In this document: positions 50,888 through 60,770 of the stretch, one piece after another
How the letters are laid out: the number at the start of each line of letters is the position of its first letter
How positions within the stretch are numbered: position 1 is the first letter of the stretch
Source: Spinactinospora alkalitolerans
GTDB taxonomy: Bacteria; Actinomycetota; Actinomycetes; Streptosporangiales; Streptosporangiaceae
Reading direction: 5' to 3'
Assembly (NCBI RefSeq): GCF_013408795.1
Contig: NZ_JACCCC010000001.1
Location: 186,001 to 250,000 of the forward strand
Length of the DNA stretch: 64,000 bases
Notes under the pieces: generated by a model
Database searches by the model: none
Seen by the model: only the letters and a program-made list of their open reading frames with translations
What the model was told of the DNA's origin: nothing
Translations under genes and position numbers: made by a program

Positions 50888-51400
50888 ATGCCATCGCAGG
50901 AACAGGCGAGCGCCATCGCGGCCATCGAGACCGCGCTGAAAGAGGCCGACCTGGAGTTCGAGCGGCCGGACCCGGAGGCGTTCATGGTCACGCTGCCCGG
51001 GCGGCGCAAGCTCAAGACGCTGGCCTGGCTGGGGGTCGGTGAGCACAGCCTGCTGGTGAAGACGTTCTTCTGCCGACAGCCCGACGAGAACCACGCGGAC
51101 TTCTACCGCTGGCTGATGCTCAAGAACAACGAGATGTACGGGATGGCGTTCACGGCCGACGAGGTCGGCGACGTCTACATCGTCGGCCGGTCGGCTCTGG
51201 CCTGCGTCACCCCCGAGGAGGTCGACCGGTTGCTGGGCTGCCTCCTGACCTACTCCGACGACTACTTCAACCCGGCGCTGGAGCGCGGCTTCGCCTCCTC
51301 CATCCGCCGCGAATGGGAGTGGCGGGTGGAGCGCGGCGAAAGCCTGCGCAACCTGCAGGCGTTCCGGCACCTGATCGACGAACCCGGTGGCCGGGGCTGA
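50888..51400 (+). CDS. YbjN-domain protein
   Basis: This 170-residue cytosolic protein has a YbjN/type-III-secretion-chaperone-like fold: AAIETALKEADLEFERPDPE, TFFCRQPDENHADFYRWLML, RNNEMYGMAF-like KNNEMYGMAFTADEVGDVYI and EVDRLLGCLLTYSDDYFNP. Its place between mshA and gpmA is constant in actinobacteria, but its role is unknown. It begins 16 bp after mshA. Confidence 0.88.
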   Translation: MPSQEQASAIAAIETALKEADLEFERPDPEAFMVTLPGRRKLKTLAWLGVGEHSLLVKTFFCRQPDENHADFYRWLMLKNNEMYGMAFTADEVGDVYIVGRSALACVTPEEVDRLLGCLLTYSDDYFNPALERGFASSIRREWEWRVERGESLRNLQAFRHLIDEPGGRG

Positions 51401-51510
51401 CCGGGCGGTCCCGTCCGGCCCGGTCGGTCCGCCCGGCCGTGCGCCGATTGGACTAGACCATTGGGGGGCCGTCGGCGTGCCCGCCGACGCGACTCGCTAG
51501 GCTGGCACCC

Positions 51511-52257
51511 ATGGGCACTCTTGTTCTGCTGCGACACGGCGAAAGCGTCTGGAACGCCGAAGGACTGTTCACCGGCTGGGTGGACGTCGACCTCTCCGCC
51601 AAGGGGGAGGAGGAGGCGCGCAGGGGCGGTGAGCTGCTGCTCGGCGCCGACCTCCGACCCGACATCGTGCACACCTCCGTCCTGAAGCGGGCGATCCGCA
51701 CCGCCAACGTCGCGCTCGACGAGGCCGGCCTGCACTGGCTGCCGGTCAAGCGGTCGTGGCGGCTCAACGAGCGGCACTACGGCGCGCTGCAGGGCAAGAA
51801 CAAGGCGCAGACGCGCGAGGAGTACGGCGAAGAGCAGTTCATGACCTGGCGCCGCTCCTACGACACCCCGCCGCCGGAGATCGCCGACGACGCCGAGTAC
51901 TCCCAGTTCGGTGACCGCCGCTACGCCGACCTGCCGCCCGAGCTGATGCCGCGCACCGAGTGCCTGGCCGACGTCGTCGCGCGGATGCTGCCCTACTGGT
52001 ACGACTCGATCGTCCCGGACCTGGCCCTGGGCCGCACCGTCCTGGTCGCCGCGCACGGCAACTCGATGCGCGCGCTGGTCAAGCACCTCGACGGCATCGA
52101 CGACCAGACGATCGCCGGGCTCAACATCCCCACCGGCATCCCGCTGGTCTACGAGCTCAACGACGACTTCACCCCGCGCAAGACCGGCGGCGAGTACCTC
52201 GACCCCGAGGCCGCCAAGGAGGCCATCGAGGCCGTCAAGAACCAGGGGAGGAAGTAA
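51511..52257 (+). CDS. gpmA: 2,3-bisphosphoglycerate-dependent phosphoglycerate mutase GpmA
   Basis: This glycolytic enzyme of 248 residues has phosphohistidine motif [20 protein letters not shown] and [36 protein letters not shown] is the substrate loop. [20 protein letters not shown] holds the second catalytic His. All family-specific lengths and motifs are present. It lies 110 bp after the YbjN gene and ends before a strong hairpin. Confidence 0.96.
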   Translation: MGTLVLLRHGESVWNAEGLFTGWVDVDLSAKGEEEARRGGELLLGADLRPDIVHTSVLKRAIRTANVALDEAGLHWLPVKRSWRLNERHYGALQGKNKAQTREEYGEEQFMTWRRSYDTPPPEIADDAEYSQFGDRRYADLPPELMPRTECLADVVARMLPYWYDSIVPDLALGRTVLVAAHGNSMRALVKHLDGIDDQTIAGLNIPTGIPLVYELNDDFTPRKTGGEYLDPEAAKEAIEAVKNQGRK

Positions 52258-52284
52258 CCCCCGACCGACCCACGGCACCCCACA

Positions 52285-52318
52285 GCGGCCCGGGCCCCCC
52301 GAGCGGGACCCGGGCCGC
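52285..52318 (+). terminator. Terminator hairpin after gpmA
   Basis: GCGGCCCGGG pairs perfectly with CCCGGGCCGC across a 14-nt loop, 27 bp after the gpmA stop. There is no T-run. It probably ends the mshA-ybjN-gpmA unit. Confidence 0.65.
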
Positions 52319-52461
52319 CGTGCGTGCGACCGGTACCCGGAGTCGCGCCGCGCTGATCGGGTCAGTCGGTCGACTCTCCTCTTGTCGCCTGCCGCCGTGC
52401 TAAATTGGTCGAGCGCCCAATACGGATGTCCAGGGCATTCGCCCAGGAGGGAGACGGCACG

Positions 52462-53667
52462 GTGAAGGCTCTCGTCTGCGGAGCGGGCATCGCGGGGTTC
52501 GCGCTGGCCTGGCACCTGGAGCGCTCGGGCTGGGACGTCGAGCTGGTGGAACGGGCACCGGCCTTCAGGACCGGCGGATACGTGATCGACTTCTTCGGTC
52601 CGGGCCTGGAGGCCGCCGACCGGATGGGGCTGCGTCCCCGGCTGGAGGAGGTCCGCTACCCGTTCTCGGCGCTCAGCCACGTCGACCGCGACGGGCGCGA
52701 GACGAGCCGCCTGGAGATGCCCGACGACTTCGTCCAGGTCGTCAGCCTGCTCCGCGGCGACCTGGCCCGGACCGTCCGCGACGACGTCCGCGCCCCGGTG
52801 CGCTACGGCACCAGCGTCGAGGAGGTCGAGCAGACCGACGGCGGGGTCGGCGTGCTGCTGACCGACGGCACCCGGCGCGAGGTGGACCTGCTGGTGGGCG
52901 CCGACGGGGTGCACTCCAGGATCCGCGCCCTGGTGTTCGGCGCCGAGCAGCGCTTCCTCCGCTACCTCGGGTACCACGTCGCCGCCTACCTCTTCACCGA
53001 CGCCGGCCTCAACCGCACCATCGGCATGCGGTACCGGGCGCTCAGCGTGCCGGGGAAGACGGCCGGGGCCTACGCCCTGCGCGACAACGGGGTCGCGACG
53101 CTGCTCCTGCACCGCGAGCCCGACCCGGCACCGCCCGAGGACCCCGCGGCGGCGCTGCGCCGGCGCTACGCCGATCTGGGCTGGGTCCTGCCCGAGCTGC
53201 TGAGCCACTGCCCGCAGCCCCCCGAGCTCTACTACGACCAGGTGACCCAGGTCGAGATGGAGCAGTGGAGCCGGGGCCGCGTGGTGCTGCTCGGCGACGC
53301 CTGCCAGGCCGTCTCGCTGTTCGCCGGGCACGGCGCCTCCATGGCCATGGCCGCCGCATGGGTGCTCGCGGACGAGCTCGGCGAAGCCGGTGCCGGACTC
53401 AGCGGGGCCGGCGGCGACCTGCCCGGCGCGCTCGCCCGCTACCAGCGGCGCATGCGACCGGCCATCGCCGACACCCAGAGGTTCGGGCGCAAGTCCGTGC
53501 GGTGGATGGCGCCCTCCAGCCGGTGGCGCATCACCGCCCGCGACTGGATGATGCGCCTGGCCGCCCTCCCCGGGGTCGACCGCCTGCTGCTCAACTCGAT
53601 CACCCCGAGCGGCCACGGAATCATCACCCCGCGCTCCACCCGCTACGAGAACCTCAGCGGCGAGTAG
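52462..53667 (+). CDS. FAD-dependent monooxygenase (PHBH/TetX-like)
   Basis: This 401-residue class-A flavoprotein has the FAD motif ALVCGAGIAGFALAWHLERSG. The DG motif is DLLVGADGVHSRIRALVFG, and the GD motif is RVVLLGDACQAVSLFAGHGASMAM. The substrate pocket is unrecognised; relatives act on phenols, tetracyclines or quinones. AGGAGGGAG precedes the GTG start. It stands alone between gpmA and the urease operon. Accessory detoxification or secondary metabolism is a guess. Confidence 0.88.
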   Translation: MKALVCGAGIAGFALAWHLERSGWDVELVERAPAFRTGGYVIDFFGPGLEAADRMGLRPRLEEVRYPFSALSHVDRDGRETSRLEMPDDFVQVVSLLRGDLARTVRDDVRAPVRYGTSVEEVEQTDGGVGVLLTDGTRREVDLLVGADGVHSRIRALVFGAEQRFLRYLGYHVAAYLFTDAGLNRTIGMRYRALSVPGKTAGAYALRDNGVATLLLHREPDPAPPEDPAAALRRRYADLGWVLPELLSHCPQPPELYYDQVTQVEMEQWSRGRVVLLGDACQAVSLFAGHGASMAMAAAWVLADELGEAGAGLSGAGGDLPGALARYQRRMRPAIADTQRFGRKSVRWMAPSSRWRITARDWMMRLAALPGVDRLLLNSITPSGHGIITPRSTRYENLSGE

Positions 53668-53834
53668 TCCGCTGTCCTCACGGCCCCGCCGCCGGATCCC
53701 CGTCCAGCCTTCCGCTCTTTCCGTACAGGTCAGCGATGCATAGACGGAGAGTGACTGGGTAGCTCCACAGAGTGACGATGCGGTCACCAGCACCTGAGCT
53801 GGGGCGTTCCCTGGACGGGGGCGAGAGGAGCGGG

Positions 53835-54218
53835 ATGTCATCGCAAGACGCGCGGGAGCAGGCCGAGTCGATGCACAGCGCATCAACACCGGGCACGGAG
53901 ACGTGGATCTCCTCGATGATGCTCACGCCGCGGGAGACCGAGAAGTTGGTGATCTACCAGGTCGCCGAGCTGGCCCGTCGACGGCGGGAGCGGGGGGTGA
54001 AGCTGAACTTCCCGGAGGCGATCGCGCTGATCTGCGAGGCGCTGCTGGAGGCCGCTCGGGACGGTAGATCGCTGGCCGAGGCCATCGAGATCGGCAAGCA
54101 GGTCCTCACGCGCGGCGAGGTGATGGAGGGGGTCCCGGAGATGGTCACCCTCGTGCAGGTCGAGGCCACCTTCAGGACCGGAACCCAGCTCGTCTCGGTC
54201 CCCGACCCCATCTCCTAG
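53835..54218 (+). CDS. ureA: Urease subunit gamma UreA
   Basis: This is the gamma subunit of nickel urease. The 127-residue form from ATG 53835 (GAGAGGAG upstream) carries about 27 residues before the canonical start. [27 protein letters not shown] is the usual beginning (keys LTPRE, AELA). Further motifs are [20 protein letters not shown] and [19 protein letters not shown] start at 53916/53919 would give the standard length but has no SD. It is the first gene of ureABCFGD. Confidence 0.93.
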   Translation: MSSQDAREQAESMHSASTPGTETWISSMMLTPRETEKLVIYQVAELARRRRERGVKLNFPEAIALICEALLEAARDGRSLAEAIEIGKQVLTRGEVMEGVPEMVTLVQVEATFRTGTQLVSVPDPIS

Positions 54219-54247
54219 CCCCGCGTCGGAGTCAACGAGGAGGAAGC

Positions 54248-54673
54248 ATGGTCGTTCCGGGGCAGTGGCTGCTCTCGGAGGAGCCGGTGGAGATCAACGC
54301 CGGTCGGCGCACGGTGCGGTTGAGGGTGCGCAACACGGGGGACCGGCCGGTGCAGATCGGCTCGCACTACCACTTCTTCGAGGCCAACCGGGTGTTGGAC
54401 TTCGACCGCTCCCGAGCGCTGGGAATGCGGCTGAACGTGCCGGCCGGGCAGACGAGCCGGTTCGAGGCCGGTGACGAGCGCGAGGTCGAGCTCGTCGAGT
54501 ACGGCGGCGCGCGCCGGGTGATCGGCTTCAGCGGGATCACGGACGGCGCGGTCACCGCCCGCTGGACGGCCGAACGGGCGCTCGAACGCGTGCGGGACCA
54601 GGGGTTCACCGGCGCGGCGGCGCGAGGGGAGTCGGACGCCTCCGCCTCCGATGGAGCGGAGGAGCGGAAATGA
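54248..54673 (+). CDS. ureB: Urease subunit beta UreB
   Basis: This 141-residue protein contains [20 protein letters not shown] and [20 protein letters not shown]. The latter is the diagnostic urease-beta core, followed by [20 protein letters not shown]. The C-terminal tail after GFTG (Ala/Ser/Glu-rich, ~20 residues) is longer than in many UreB. Its end overlaps the ureC start, so the two subunits are translationally coupled. Confidence 0.95.
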   Translation: MVVPGQWLLSEEPVEINAGRRTVRLRVRNTGDRPVQIGSHYHFFEANRVLDFDRSRALGMRLNVPAGQTSRFEAGDEREVELVEYGGARRVIGFSGITDGAVTARWTAERALERVRDQGFTGAAARGESDASASDGAEERK

Positions 54674-56388
54674 CGTCGATCCCCCGCCGCAAATACGTCT
54701 CGCTGTACGGGCCGACCGCCGGGGACCGGTTCCGGCTGGCCGATACCGCGCTGATCGCCCAGGTCGAACGCGACCTGCTCGTACCGGGCGAGGAGGCGGT
54801 CTACGGCGGCGGCAAGACGCTCCGGGACGGGATGGGGCAGGTTCCAGGACTGCGCAACGCCGACGGCGTCCTGGACACCGTGATCACCGCGGTGATCGTG
54901 ATGGATCCCGTGCTGGGGATCGTCAAGGCCGACATCGGCATCAAGGACGGGCGGATCGCCGGAATCGGCAAGGCCGGCAACCCCTACCTCCAGGACGGGG
55001 TGGACCCGAACCTGGTGATCGGTGCGGGCACCGAGGCGATCTCCGGAGAGGGGCTGGTCGCCACCCCCGGTGGAATCGACGCGCACGTGCACTTCCTGAC
55101 CGCCGCGCAGATCCCGCACGCCATATCGGCAGGGATGACCACCGTGCTCGGCGGGGGCACCGGCCCCGCCGACGGCTCCAAGGGCACCACGTGCACACCG
55201 GGACCGTGGCACCTCACCCGGATGCTGGAGGCCACCGCCGGACTGCCGGTCAACATCGGCCTCCTGGCCAAGGGCAACTCCAGCCGCCCGGAGAGCCTCG
55301 TCGAGCAGTTGGAGGCCGGGGCGTGCGGGCTGAAGGTGCACGAGGACTGGGGCGCCACCCCCGCCGTCATCGACTGCGCGCTCGGCGTGGCGGACGCCCA
55401 TGACGTGCAGGTGGCGATCCACACCGACTCGATGAACGAATCGGGCTACCTGGCCGACACCATCGACGCGATCAATGGGCGGACCATTCACACCTACCAC
55501 ACGGAGGGGGCCGGCGGCGGACACGCACCCGACATCATCGCGATCGCCGGACTACCGAACGTGCTGCCGTCCTCGACCAGCCCCACCAAGCCCTACACCA
55601 CCGACACCACCGATTCGCTGTTCTACATGACGACGGTGACCCACCACCTCAATCCGCAGAACCCCGAGGACGTCGCCTTCGCCAACAGCCGCATCCGCGC
55701 GGAGACCGAGGCCGCCGAGGACGTGCTGCACGACCTGGGCGCGCTCTCCATGTTCTCCTCCGACTCCCAGGCGATGGGGCGGATCGGGGAGACGGCCGTC
55801 ACCTGCTGGCGCACCGCGGACAAGATGAAGCGGATGACCGGACCGCTCGACGGGGACCCGGAGGAGCACGACAACTCCCGCATCCTGCGCTACCTGGCCA
55901 AGTACACGATCAATCCGGCGCTCACCCACGGCATCGCCCACCTGGTCGGCTCGCTGGAGCGGGGCAAGGTCGCCGACATCGTGCTGTGGCCCACCAACAC
56001 CTTCGGGGTCAAGCCGAAGTACGTGGTCAAGGGCGGGATGATCGCCTGGTCGATCATGGGGGACCCGAACGCGTCGATCCCCACGCCCGAGCCGGTGCTG
56101 CTGCGCCCGATGTGGGGAGCCGAGAGCGGCGCGGTGGGCCGCGTCTCGATGACGTTTTTGTCCCGGGCCGCCTTCGCGGCCGGCGTGCCGGAGCGGCTCG
56201 GGCCGGACCGGTGGATGGAGCCGGTGCGCGGCTGCCGCACGGTCGGCAAGGAGCAGATGGTCCGCAACACCGCCACACCGGAGATCCGGGTGGACCCGGA
56301 GACCTACCAGGTCTACGTCGATGGGCGGTTGGCCAGTGTCGACCCGGCCGAGTCGGTGGCCATGTCGCAGATGTACCACATCGTATGA
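54670..56388 (+). CDS. ureC: Urease catalytic subunit alpha UreC
   Basis: This protein hydrolyses urea to ammonia and carbamate at a dinickel centre. It has 572 residues, standard length. Visible ligands are His139 and His141 (DAHVH), the carbamylated Lys222 (GLKVHEDWG) and the His cluster [15 protein letters not shown]. The SSDSQAMGR acid is present. The mobile-flap residue that is normally Cys is Thr324 (TTVTHHLN), next to the conserved His325. It overlaps ureB and ureF. Nickel insertion needs the downstream UreF, UreG and UreD. Confidence 0.97.
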   Translation: MTSIPRRKYVSLYGPTAGDRFRLADTALIAQVERDLLVPGEEAVYGGGKTLRDGMGQVPGLRNADGVLDTVITAVIVMDPVLGIVKADIGIKDGRIAGIGKAGNPYLQDGVDPNLVIGAGTEAISGEGLVATPGGIDAHVHFLTAAQIPHAISAGMTTVLGGGTGPADGSKGTTCTPGPWHLTRMLEATAGLPVNIGLLAKGNSSRPESLVEQLEAGACGLKVHEDWGATPAVIDCALGVADAHDVQVAIHTDSMNESGYLADTIDAINGRTIHTYHTEGAGGGHAPDIIAIAGLPNVLPSSTSPTKPYTTDTTDSLFYMTTVTHHLNPQNPEDVAFANSRIRAETEAAEDVLHDLGALSMFSSDSQAMGRIGETAVTCWRTADKMKRMTGPLDGDPEEHDNSRILRYLAKYTINPALTHGIAHLVGSLERGKVADIVLWPTNTFGVKPKYVVKGGMIAWSIMGDPNASIPTPEPVLLRPMWGAESGAVGRVSMTFLSRAAFAAGVPERLGPDRWMEPVRGCRTVGKEQMVRNTATPEIRVDPETYQVYVDGRLASVDPAESVAMSQMYHIV

Positions 56389-57254
56389 GCCCGCTCGATG
56401 CGGCCCGGTCCGCCGACGGAGCGCTGTTCGCCGCTCCGGCGCCCGCCGGAGCGGCGAACAGCGGCGACGCGGTCGGCGACCGGACGCGGTCGTTCCTGGT
56501 CAGCCTGCAACTCACCGACTCCGCTTTCCCCTCCGGCCGCTACGCCTTCTCGGCCGGGCTGGAGGCGTTCGTCCAGGCCGGGCGCATCGACCCGGCGCAG
56601 CCGGAGGAGGCGCTGACGGCGCTGCTCACCGACTACCTGCGGTACGCGGTCGGACCCGCCGACGGAGCTGCGCTGGCCTGCGCCCACCGCGCGGTCACCG
56701 ACCACGGCGGCGGTGACCGCGGCCGTGACAGCGGCGGCGACGGGCGGGAAGGGCCGGAGCCCGCCGCCCGTACCGGCGAGCGGCTGCTGGAGTCGGTCGC
56801 CCGCGCCGACGAGCGCCTGAGCGCGGTCAAGCTGCCCCGCGAGGCCCGGCACGCCTCCGCGCGCTCCGGACGGGCGCTGCTGGACACCGCGACGGCCGTC
56901 TTCGCCGTCCCCGCCCTCGCCGCCTACGCCCGGCGGGTCCGCGCGGGGTGCGCACCGGGCAACGCGGCCGTGCTGCTCGGCCTGCTCACCGCCGCGCTCG
57001 GCGTCCCCCGCCGCCAGGCGCTCGCGGGGGAGCTGCACTCCTTCACCGCCGGATCGGTGCAGGCCGCGGTGCGACTGGCGGTGCTCGACCACCGCGGCGC
57101 CCAGGCGGTGCTGCACCGGCTGCACCCGGTGATCACCGAGGTGACCGAGGAGAACACCGACAAGAGTGTGCAGCAGATCGCGGGCAACGCTCCTCTCATC
57201 GACGTGCTGAGCATGCGTCACGAGCGAGCCGCGCTGCGTCTGTTCGCGAGCTGA
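56385..57254 (+). CDS. ureF: Urease accessory protein UreF
   Basis: UreF gates nickel delivery and activates the UreG GTPase. It has 289 residues, longer than typical (~225). The excess is an N-terminal Ala/Gly-rich segment and a low-complexity insert at ~105-130 ([18 protein letters not shown]). Core motifs are [38 protein letters not shown], and [19 protein letters not shown] at the C-terminus. The ATG overlaps the ureC stop (ATGA). Confidence 0.93.
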   Translation: MSPLDAARSADGALFAAPAPAGAANSGDAVGDRTRSFLVSLQLTDSAFPSGRYAFSAGLEAFVQAGRIDPAQPEEALTALLTDYLRYAVGPADGAALACAHRAVTDHGGGDRGRDSGGDGREGPEPAARTGERLLESVARADERLSAVKLPREARHASARSGRALLDTATAVFAVPALAAYARRVRAGCAPGNAAVLLGLLTAALGVPRRQALAGELHSFTAGSVQAAVRLAVLDHRGAQAVLHRLHPVITEVTEENTDKSVQQIAGNAPLIDVLSMRHERAALRLFAS

Positions 57255-57300
57255 CGACCACATAATCCACCAATCGACCAACCGACGTCCGGGAGCGACC

Positions 57301-58035
57301 ATGGCACCGCCACACCAGCACACCCACCCGCACCAGGACGGGCACGCGCACGGCGCCGAGGACGACCCGGCGGGCTCCGCGCCGATGAGCGGCCGACGCA
57401 GCGGAGGGACCACGCCGAGGATCGGCATCGGCGGCCCGGTCGGATCGGGAAAGACCGCGCTGATCGAGGCGCTGGTGCCCGTGCTGGTCGCCGACGGGCA
57501 CCGCCCGGTCGTGGTCACCAACGACATCTTCACCCAGGAGGACGCCGAGCACGCCCGCGCCGCCCTCGCCGGCACCCTGGACCCGGCCCGCATCGTCGGA
57601 GTGGAGACGGGATCCTGCCCGCACACCGCCGTGCGCGACGACCCCACGATGAACCTCGACGCCGCCGAGGAGCTGACCACCCGCTTCCCGGACGCCGACA
57701 TGGTGCTGATCGAGTCCGGCGGGGACAACCTCACGCTGACGTTCAGCCGGGCGCTGGCGGACTACTTCGTCTTCATCATCGACGTCGGCGAGGGCGACAA
57801 GATCCCCCGCAAGCGCGGTCCCGGAATCACCGGCTCCGACCTGCTGGTCATCAACAAGATCGACATAGCGCCGCATGTACGGGCCAGCGTGCAGGTGATG
57901 GAACGCGACGCCCGCGCGGTCCGCGAGGGGCGCCCCCTGGCGTTCACCAACTGCCACACCGGCGAGGGCGTCCGGGAGGTCGCCGACCACATCGTGCGCG
58001 CCGTCCTCCGGCAGTCGGCGGTGCACCGGGCATGA
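57301..58035 (+). CDS. ureG: Urease accessory GTPase UreG with His-rich N-terminus
   Basis: This 244-residue SIMIBI GTPase has P-loop IGIGGPVGSGKTALIEAL. The nickel motif is VETGSCPHTAVRDDPTMN, followed by MVLIESGGDNLTLTFS and the base-recognition motif VINKIDIAPHV. The N-terminal extension HQHTHPHQDGHAHG has six His in 13 residues. It may store or sequester Ni2+ in place of a His-rich UreE, which the operon lacks. It lies 46 bp after ureF and overlaps ureD. Confidence 0.96.
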   Translation: MAPPHQHTHPHQDGHAHGAEDDPAGSAPMSGRRSGGTTPRIGIGGPVGSGKTALIEALVPVLVADGHRPVVVTNDIFTQEDAEHARAALAGTLDPARIVGVETGSCPHTAVRDDPTMNLDAAEELTTRFPDADMVLIESGGDNLTLTFSRALADYFVFIIDVGEGDKIPRKRGPGITGSDLLVINKIDIAPHVRASVQVMERDARAVREGRPLAFTNCHTGEGVREVADHIVRAVLRQSAVHRA

Positions 58036-58985
58036 CCGTTCCACCGGCGCCGCCCTCCGTCCGCCACGACGCCGCCTGGTACACCCCGCCCGACCTGCCC
58101 GCGGCCCTGCGCGCCTTCGACACCCCGGTGCCCAATCTGGCAGTGGGGCGGGCGGGCAAGGTCGGGCTGCTCGAACTCGCCCTGGCCCCCGCGGGCGGGC
58201 GGACCCGGGTCACCCACCAGTACCAGCGCACCCCGCTGTACGTGCTGCAGCCGATCCACCTCGACCCGCACCGGCCGGACATGGCCTTCGTCTACCTGCA
58301 GCAGTCCGGTGACGGGTTCGTCCAGGGCGACCGGTACCGCGTCGACGTCGACGCGGCGCCCGGTGCCGCGGCGCACGTCACCACCCAGACCCCCACCAAG
58401 GTCTACGGAATGGGCGCCAACTTCGCCACCCAGATGGTGCACCTGCGGGCGGGGGCGGGAGCGGTGCTGGAGTACCTGCCCGATCCGGTCGTCCCGTTCC
58501 GCGGCTCCCGCTTCCTCTCCCGCACCCGGCTGACCGTCCACCCCGAGGCCACGGCCGTCCTCGGGGAGGTCCTGCTGCCCGGACGGGTCGCACACGGCGA
58601 GACCCACGCCTACGACTTCCACCGCGTCGAGACCGAGGTCCGCGCCTGGGACGGGAGACTGCTCGTCGCCGACCAGCTCGAACTCGCCCCGCCCGCCGCG
58701 GCGCCCTCCTCGCCCGGCCGGCTCGGCCCTTTCAGCGTGCTCGCCACCCTGTACATCCTCGCTCCCGCCGCGGCGCGGGGCGAGCTGCACGACCGGATCC
58801 ACACGGCTGTGGACGCGCTCCCCGGGGTGCTCGCCGGAGTCAGCGAACTGCCCAACGACGCGGGCATCGGCGTGCGGCTGCTCGCCGCCACCTCCACGCA
58901 GGCCGCAGCGGCCGTGCACGCCGCCTGGAACCGGGCCCGGCTGCACCTCCTCGACGCCCCGGCCCCCGACCTGCGCAAGGGATAG
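58032..58985 (+). CDS. ureD: Urease accessory protein UreD
   Basis: UreD is the scaffold that holds UreF/UreG on apo-urease and forms the nickel tunnel. It has 317 residues: VGLLELALAPAGGRTRVTHQ, PLYVLQPIHLDPHRPDMAFV, GDRYRVDVDAAPGAAAHVTT and QTPTKVYGM-ANFATQMVHL-type strands are typical. It starts with an ATG overlapping the ureG stop. The operon ends here, before a hairpin at 59027-59074. Confidence 0.93.
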   Translation: MTVPPAPPSVRHDAAWYTPPDLPAALRAFDTPVPNLAVGRAGKVGLLELALAPAGGRTRVTHQYQRTPLYVLQPIHLDPHRPDMAFVYLQQSGDGFVQGDRYRVDVDAAPGAAAHVTTQTPTKVYGMGANFATQMVHLRAGAGAVLEYLPDPVVPFRGSRFLSRTRLTVHPEATAVLGEVLLPGRVAHGETHAYDFHRVETEVRAWDGRLLVADQLELAPPAAAPSSPGRLGPFSVLATLYILAPAAARGELHDRIHTAVDALPGVLAGVSELPNDAGIGVRLLAATSTQAAAAVHAAWNRARLHLLDAPAPDLRKG

Positions 58986-59026
58986 CGGAGAGCCGAGAGC
59001 GCGTCCTTTTCGAGCGGGCGCGCCGC

Positions 59027-59074
59027 GACGGCGACCGCCGCCTCTCACGAGGCAGCGGTCCGCCCGTCGCCGTC
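59027..59074. terminator. Bidirectional hairpin after ureD
   Basis: GACGGCGAC pairs with GTCGCCGTC, with inner stems CCGC/GCGG and GCCTC/GAGGC around TCAC. It sits between the convergent ureD and membrane-protein genes. Confidence 0.6.
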
Positions 59075-59103
59075 CCCGCTTCCCGCCGGCCTACTGGACG
59101 CGG

Positions 59104-59577
59104 TCACGCGCCGCGCCGGGACGTGGTCACCTTCGCCAGCGGGGCGACGACGGCCGCGGCCACAGCGCCGTACATCACGTGTCCGACCGCGAACACCCAG
59201 GGAGTGAACTCCCGCGCGGCGACGGGGTCGATCACCCTCCAGACGCCGAGCTGCATGATCACCCACACGATCAGCATGAACACCGCGCCGGCGACCACCA
59301 GCAGCGGCAGGGACATGCGCAGCCGGCCGGCCGCCGCGGCGATCACCAGGCCGAACAGCATCGACACCATCATGTGCACGATGAGACCCAGGACGAGGCC
59401 GGTGACGCTGAAGGTCGCGTCCGTGGGCACCGAGCGCCAGAAAGTGTGCGCGATGAGGTTCAGCGGCGTCCAGAAACCCTCGCCGAGCAGCCAGAACACG
59501 ATCATCGACCACATCGCCATCACGACACCGGCGACGATGCCACTGAGAACGCCGAGTCGGATAACTTGTCCGTTCAT
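59104..59577 (-). CDS. Small integral membrane protein, unknown
   Basis: This 157-residue protein has four predicted helices: LGVLSGIVAGVVMAMWSMIVFWLL, VTGLVLGLIVHMMVSMLFGLVI, LPLLVVAGAVFMLIVWVIM and VFAVGHVMYGAVAAAVVAPLA. HTFWRSVPTDATFS lies in the first external loop. It is not recognised as a named family. The region upstream (59578-60069) is a 492-bp gap with only a weak minus-strand frame. Confidence 0.75.
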   Translation of the reverse strand: MNGQVIRLGVLSGIVAGVVMAMWSMIVFWLLGEGFWTPLNLIAHTFWRSVPTDATFSVTGLVLGLIVHMMVSMLFGLVIAAAAGRLRMSLPLLVVAGAVFMLIVWVIMQLGVWRVIDPVAAREFTPWVFAVGHVMYGAVAAAVVAPLAKVTTSRRGA

Positions 59578-59661
59578 CTCTCTCCCCGTAGAAAGCCGTT
59601 ATGGGCACAGGGGGGAGCGCTACCCATGGTGACGCCTTCATCACCGAGGAAGGGCTGCTCA

Positions 59662-59883
59662 TCAGTCGAGCAGGTCGTGGCCGTCGTGGGTGCGGATGTG
59701 CGGGCCGTGGTGGTTCAGGGCGTCCAGGAGGCGGCAGGCGTAGGCGGGCGCCATGCGTGCGCGGACCTGGCCGGGGCGAGCCACCGGACGCAGGCTCCGC
59801 AGTGAACGAGGAAGGGATCCCACCCTCCTTGTCGGCCAGATCGGCGACGTCGTGCTCCTGGGGTACCTGGTCAAACAGCGCAC
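59662..59883 (-). CDS. Small ORF or remnant, unknown
   Basis: A 73-codon minus-strand frame ends with RMAPAYACRLLDALNHHGPH and HDGHDLLD, which looks protein-like. The N-terminal third looks like random frame. The AAGGAGG before an in-frame GTG at 59823 could mark a shorter start. It may be the tail of a small Streptomyces-type accessory protein, now decayed. The remaining sequence of 59578-60069 shows no other gene I can defend. Confidence 0.3.
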   Translation of the reverse strand: MRCLTRYPRSTTSPIWPTRRVGSLPRSLRSLRPVARPGQVRARMAPAYACRLLDALNHHGPHIRTHDGHDLLD

Positions 59884-60069
59884 CGAGGCCTCACCGCAGA
59901 GCCATCGCCCTCAACGGCAAGGAGGCATCGCTCTACAAGACCGCATGCCGCTTTCGTGATGCCGAACATTTCCTGTTCTGGAAAATATCTACCCTTGCCG
60001 TACTGATGGCCCCCCCGTAGTATCACCTCAGGAAACCTTTCGGAGGGACGCCCAGAGATTGGCCTGACA

Positions 60070-60267
60070 ATGCATCTCACTCGACTCGGCGGCGAATGCC
60101 GGAATGGCACCTGTCCGACGATCTATTCGACTGACCGCGGAACCTATGTCATCCAAGGGTATGCCGTCAGCGACGAGGGTGCTCTTGAGCAGTTGGACCT
60201 GCCCCTTGGGGAAGCCGCAGTCGAGATCCCCCGAGACCTGATCGCGAGTATCGCAAATGATCTCTGA
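60070..60267 (+). CDS. Small protein of the Scr1/WhiJ-type cluster
   Basis: This 65-residue protein begins MHLTRLGGECRNGTCPTIYS. TDRGTYVIQGYAVSD and LPLGEAAVEIPRDLIASI follow. Streptomyces carry similar short proteins beside DUF6879 and Scr1-type regulators; their activity is unknown. It overlaps the next gene by 11 bp, so the two are translationally coupled. Codon use here is visibly more AT-rich than in the flanks. Confidence 0.75.
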   Translation: MHLTRLGGECRNGTCPTIYSTDRGTYVIQGYAVSDEGALEQLDLPLGEAAVEIPRDLIASIANDL

Positions 60268-60769
60268 AAAAGAACTCGCGAAGTTCTTCTCCGAATTCAG
60301 AGAATCGGCTTTCCGCCTCGAAACGCTGGACCACTACAGTGTCCCCGAGGAATCCGCCTACTTCGAGAGCTTCCTCTCCGGAGGAGACTTCCCAGAGGAA
60401 TGGGAGGATAACCCGTGGGTGCGCGGCATGACCGACCAGGGAAAGATTCTTCAGCGTGTCCATGTCCTCCGGTCTCCCCTCAGTGACTATCTTAGATTCC
60501 AGCTTGGCTGGGGGTACCCGGGAAGTATCGTCGACGGCGAGGACATTCGGATCATCGATCTTTCCGAATCCGATGTCCAAGGGCTTCCTGGCCATGATTT
60601 CTGGATATTTGACGACTCCACCGTATTGCGGATGCAGTACTCCGAGTATGGGAATTTCAAAGGTGCGGTCATCTTGCCGGAGAGTCGGACAAGTGAATAC
60701 CGTGGCTATCGCGACACCGCTTTGAGCAACGCCGTTCCTTACACCGAGTACTGGAGTCGACACAGATAG
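60257..60769 (+). CDS. DUF6879-family protein
   Basis: This 170-residue protein contains LAKFFSEFRESAFRLETLDHYSVPEE, RVHVLRSPLSDYLRFQLGWG and GEDIRIIDLSES. HDFWIFDDSTVLRMQYSEYG follows. This is the DUF6879 family, an actinobacterial set paired with XRE regulators of the DUF5753 type, and perhaps the effector half of a toxin-antitoxin-like system. The function is not established. It overlaps the small gene upstream, and the regulator gene starts 1 bp after its stop. Confidence 0.8.
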   Translation: MISEKELAKFFSEFRESAFRLETLDHYSVPEESAYFESFLSGGDFPEEWEDNPWVRGMTDQGKILQRVHVLRSPLSDYLRFQLGWGYPGSIVDGEDIRIIDLSESDVQGLPGHDFWIFDDSTVLRMQYSEYGNFKGAVILPESRTSEYRGYRDTALSNAVPYTEYWSRHR

Positions 60770-60770
60770 C

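Noticed and set aside
53668-53834. GlnR or Nur box upstream of ureA
   Set aside because: GTGAC-like pieces exist, but no GAAAC partner at the right spacing and no TTGCAA repeats.
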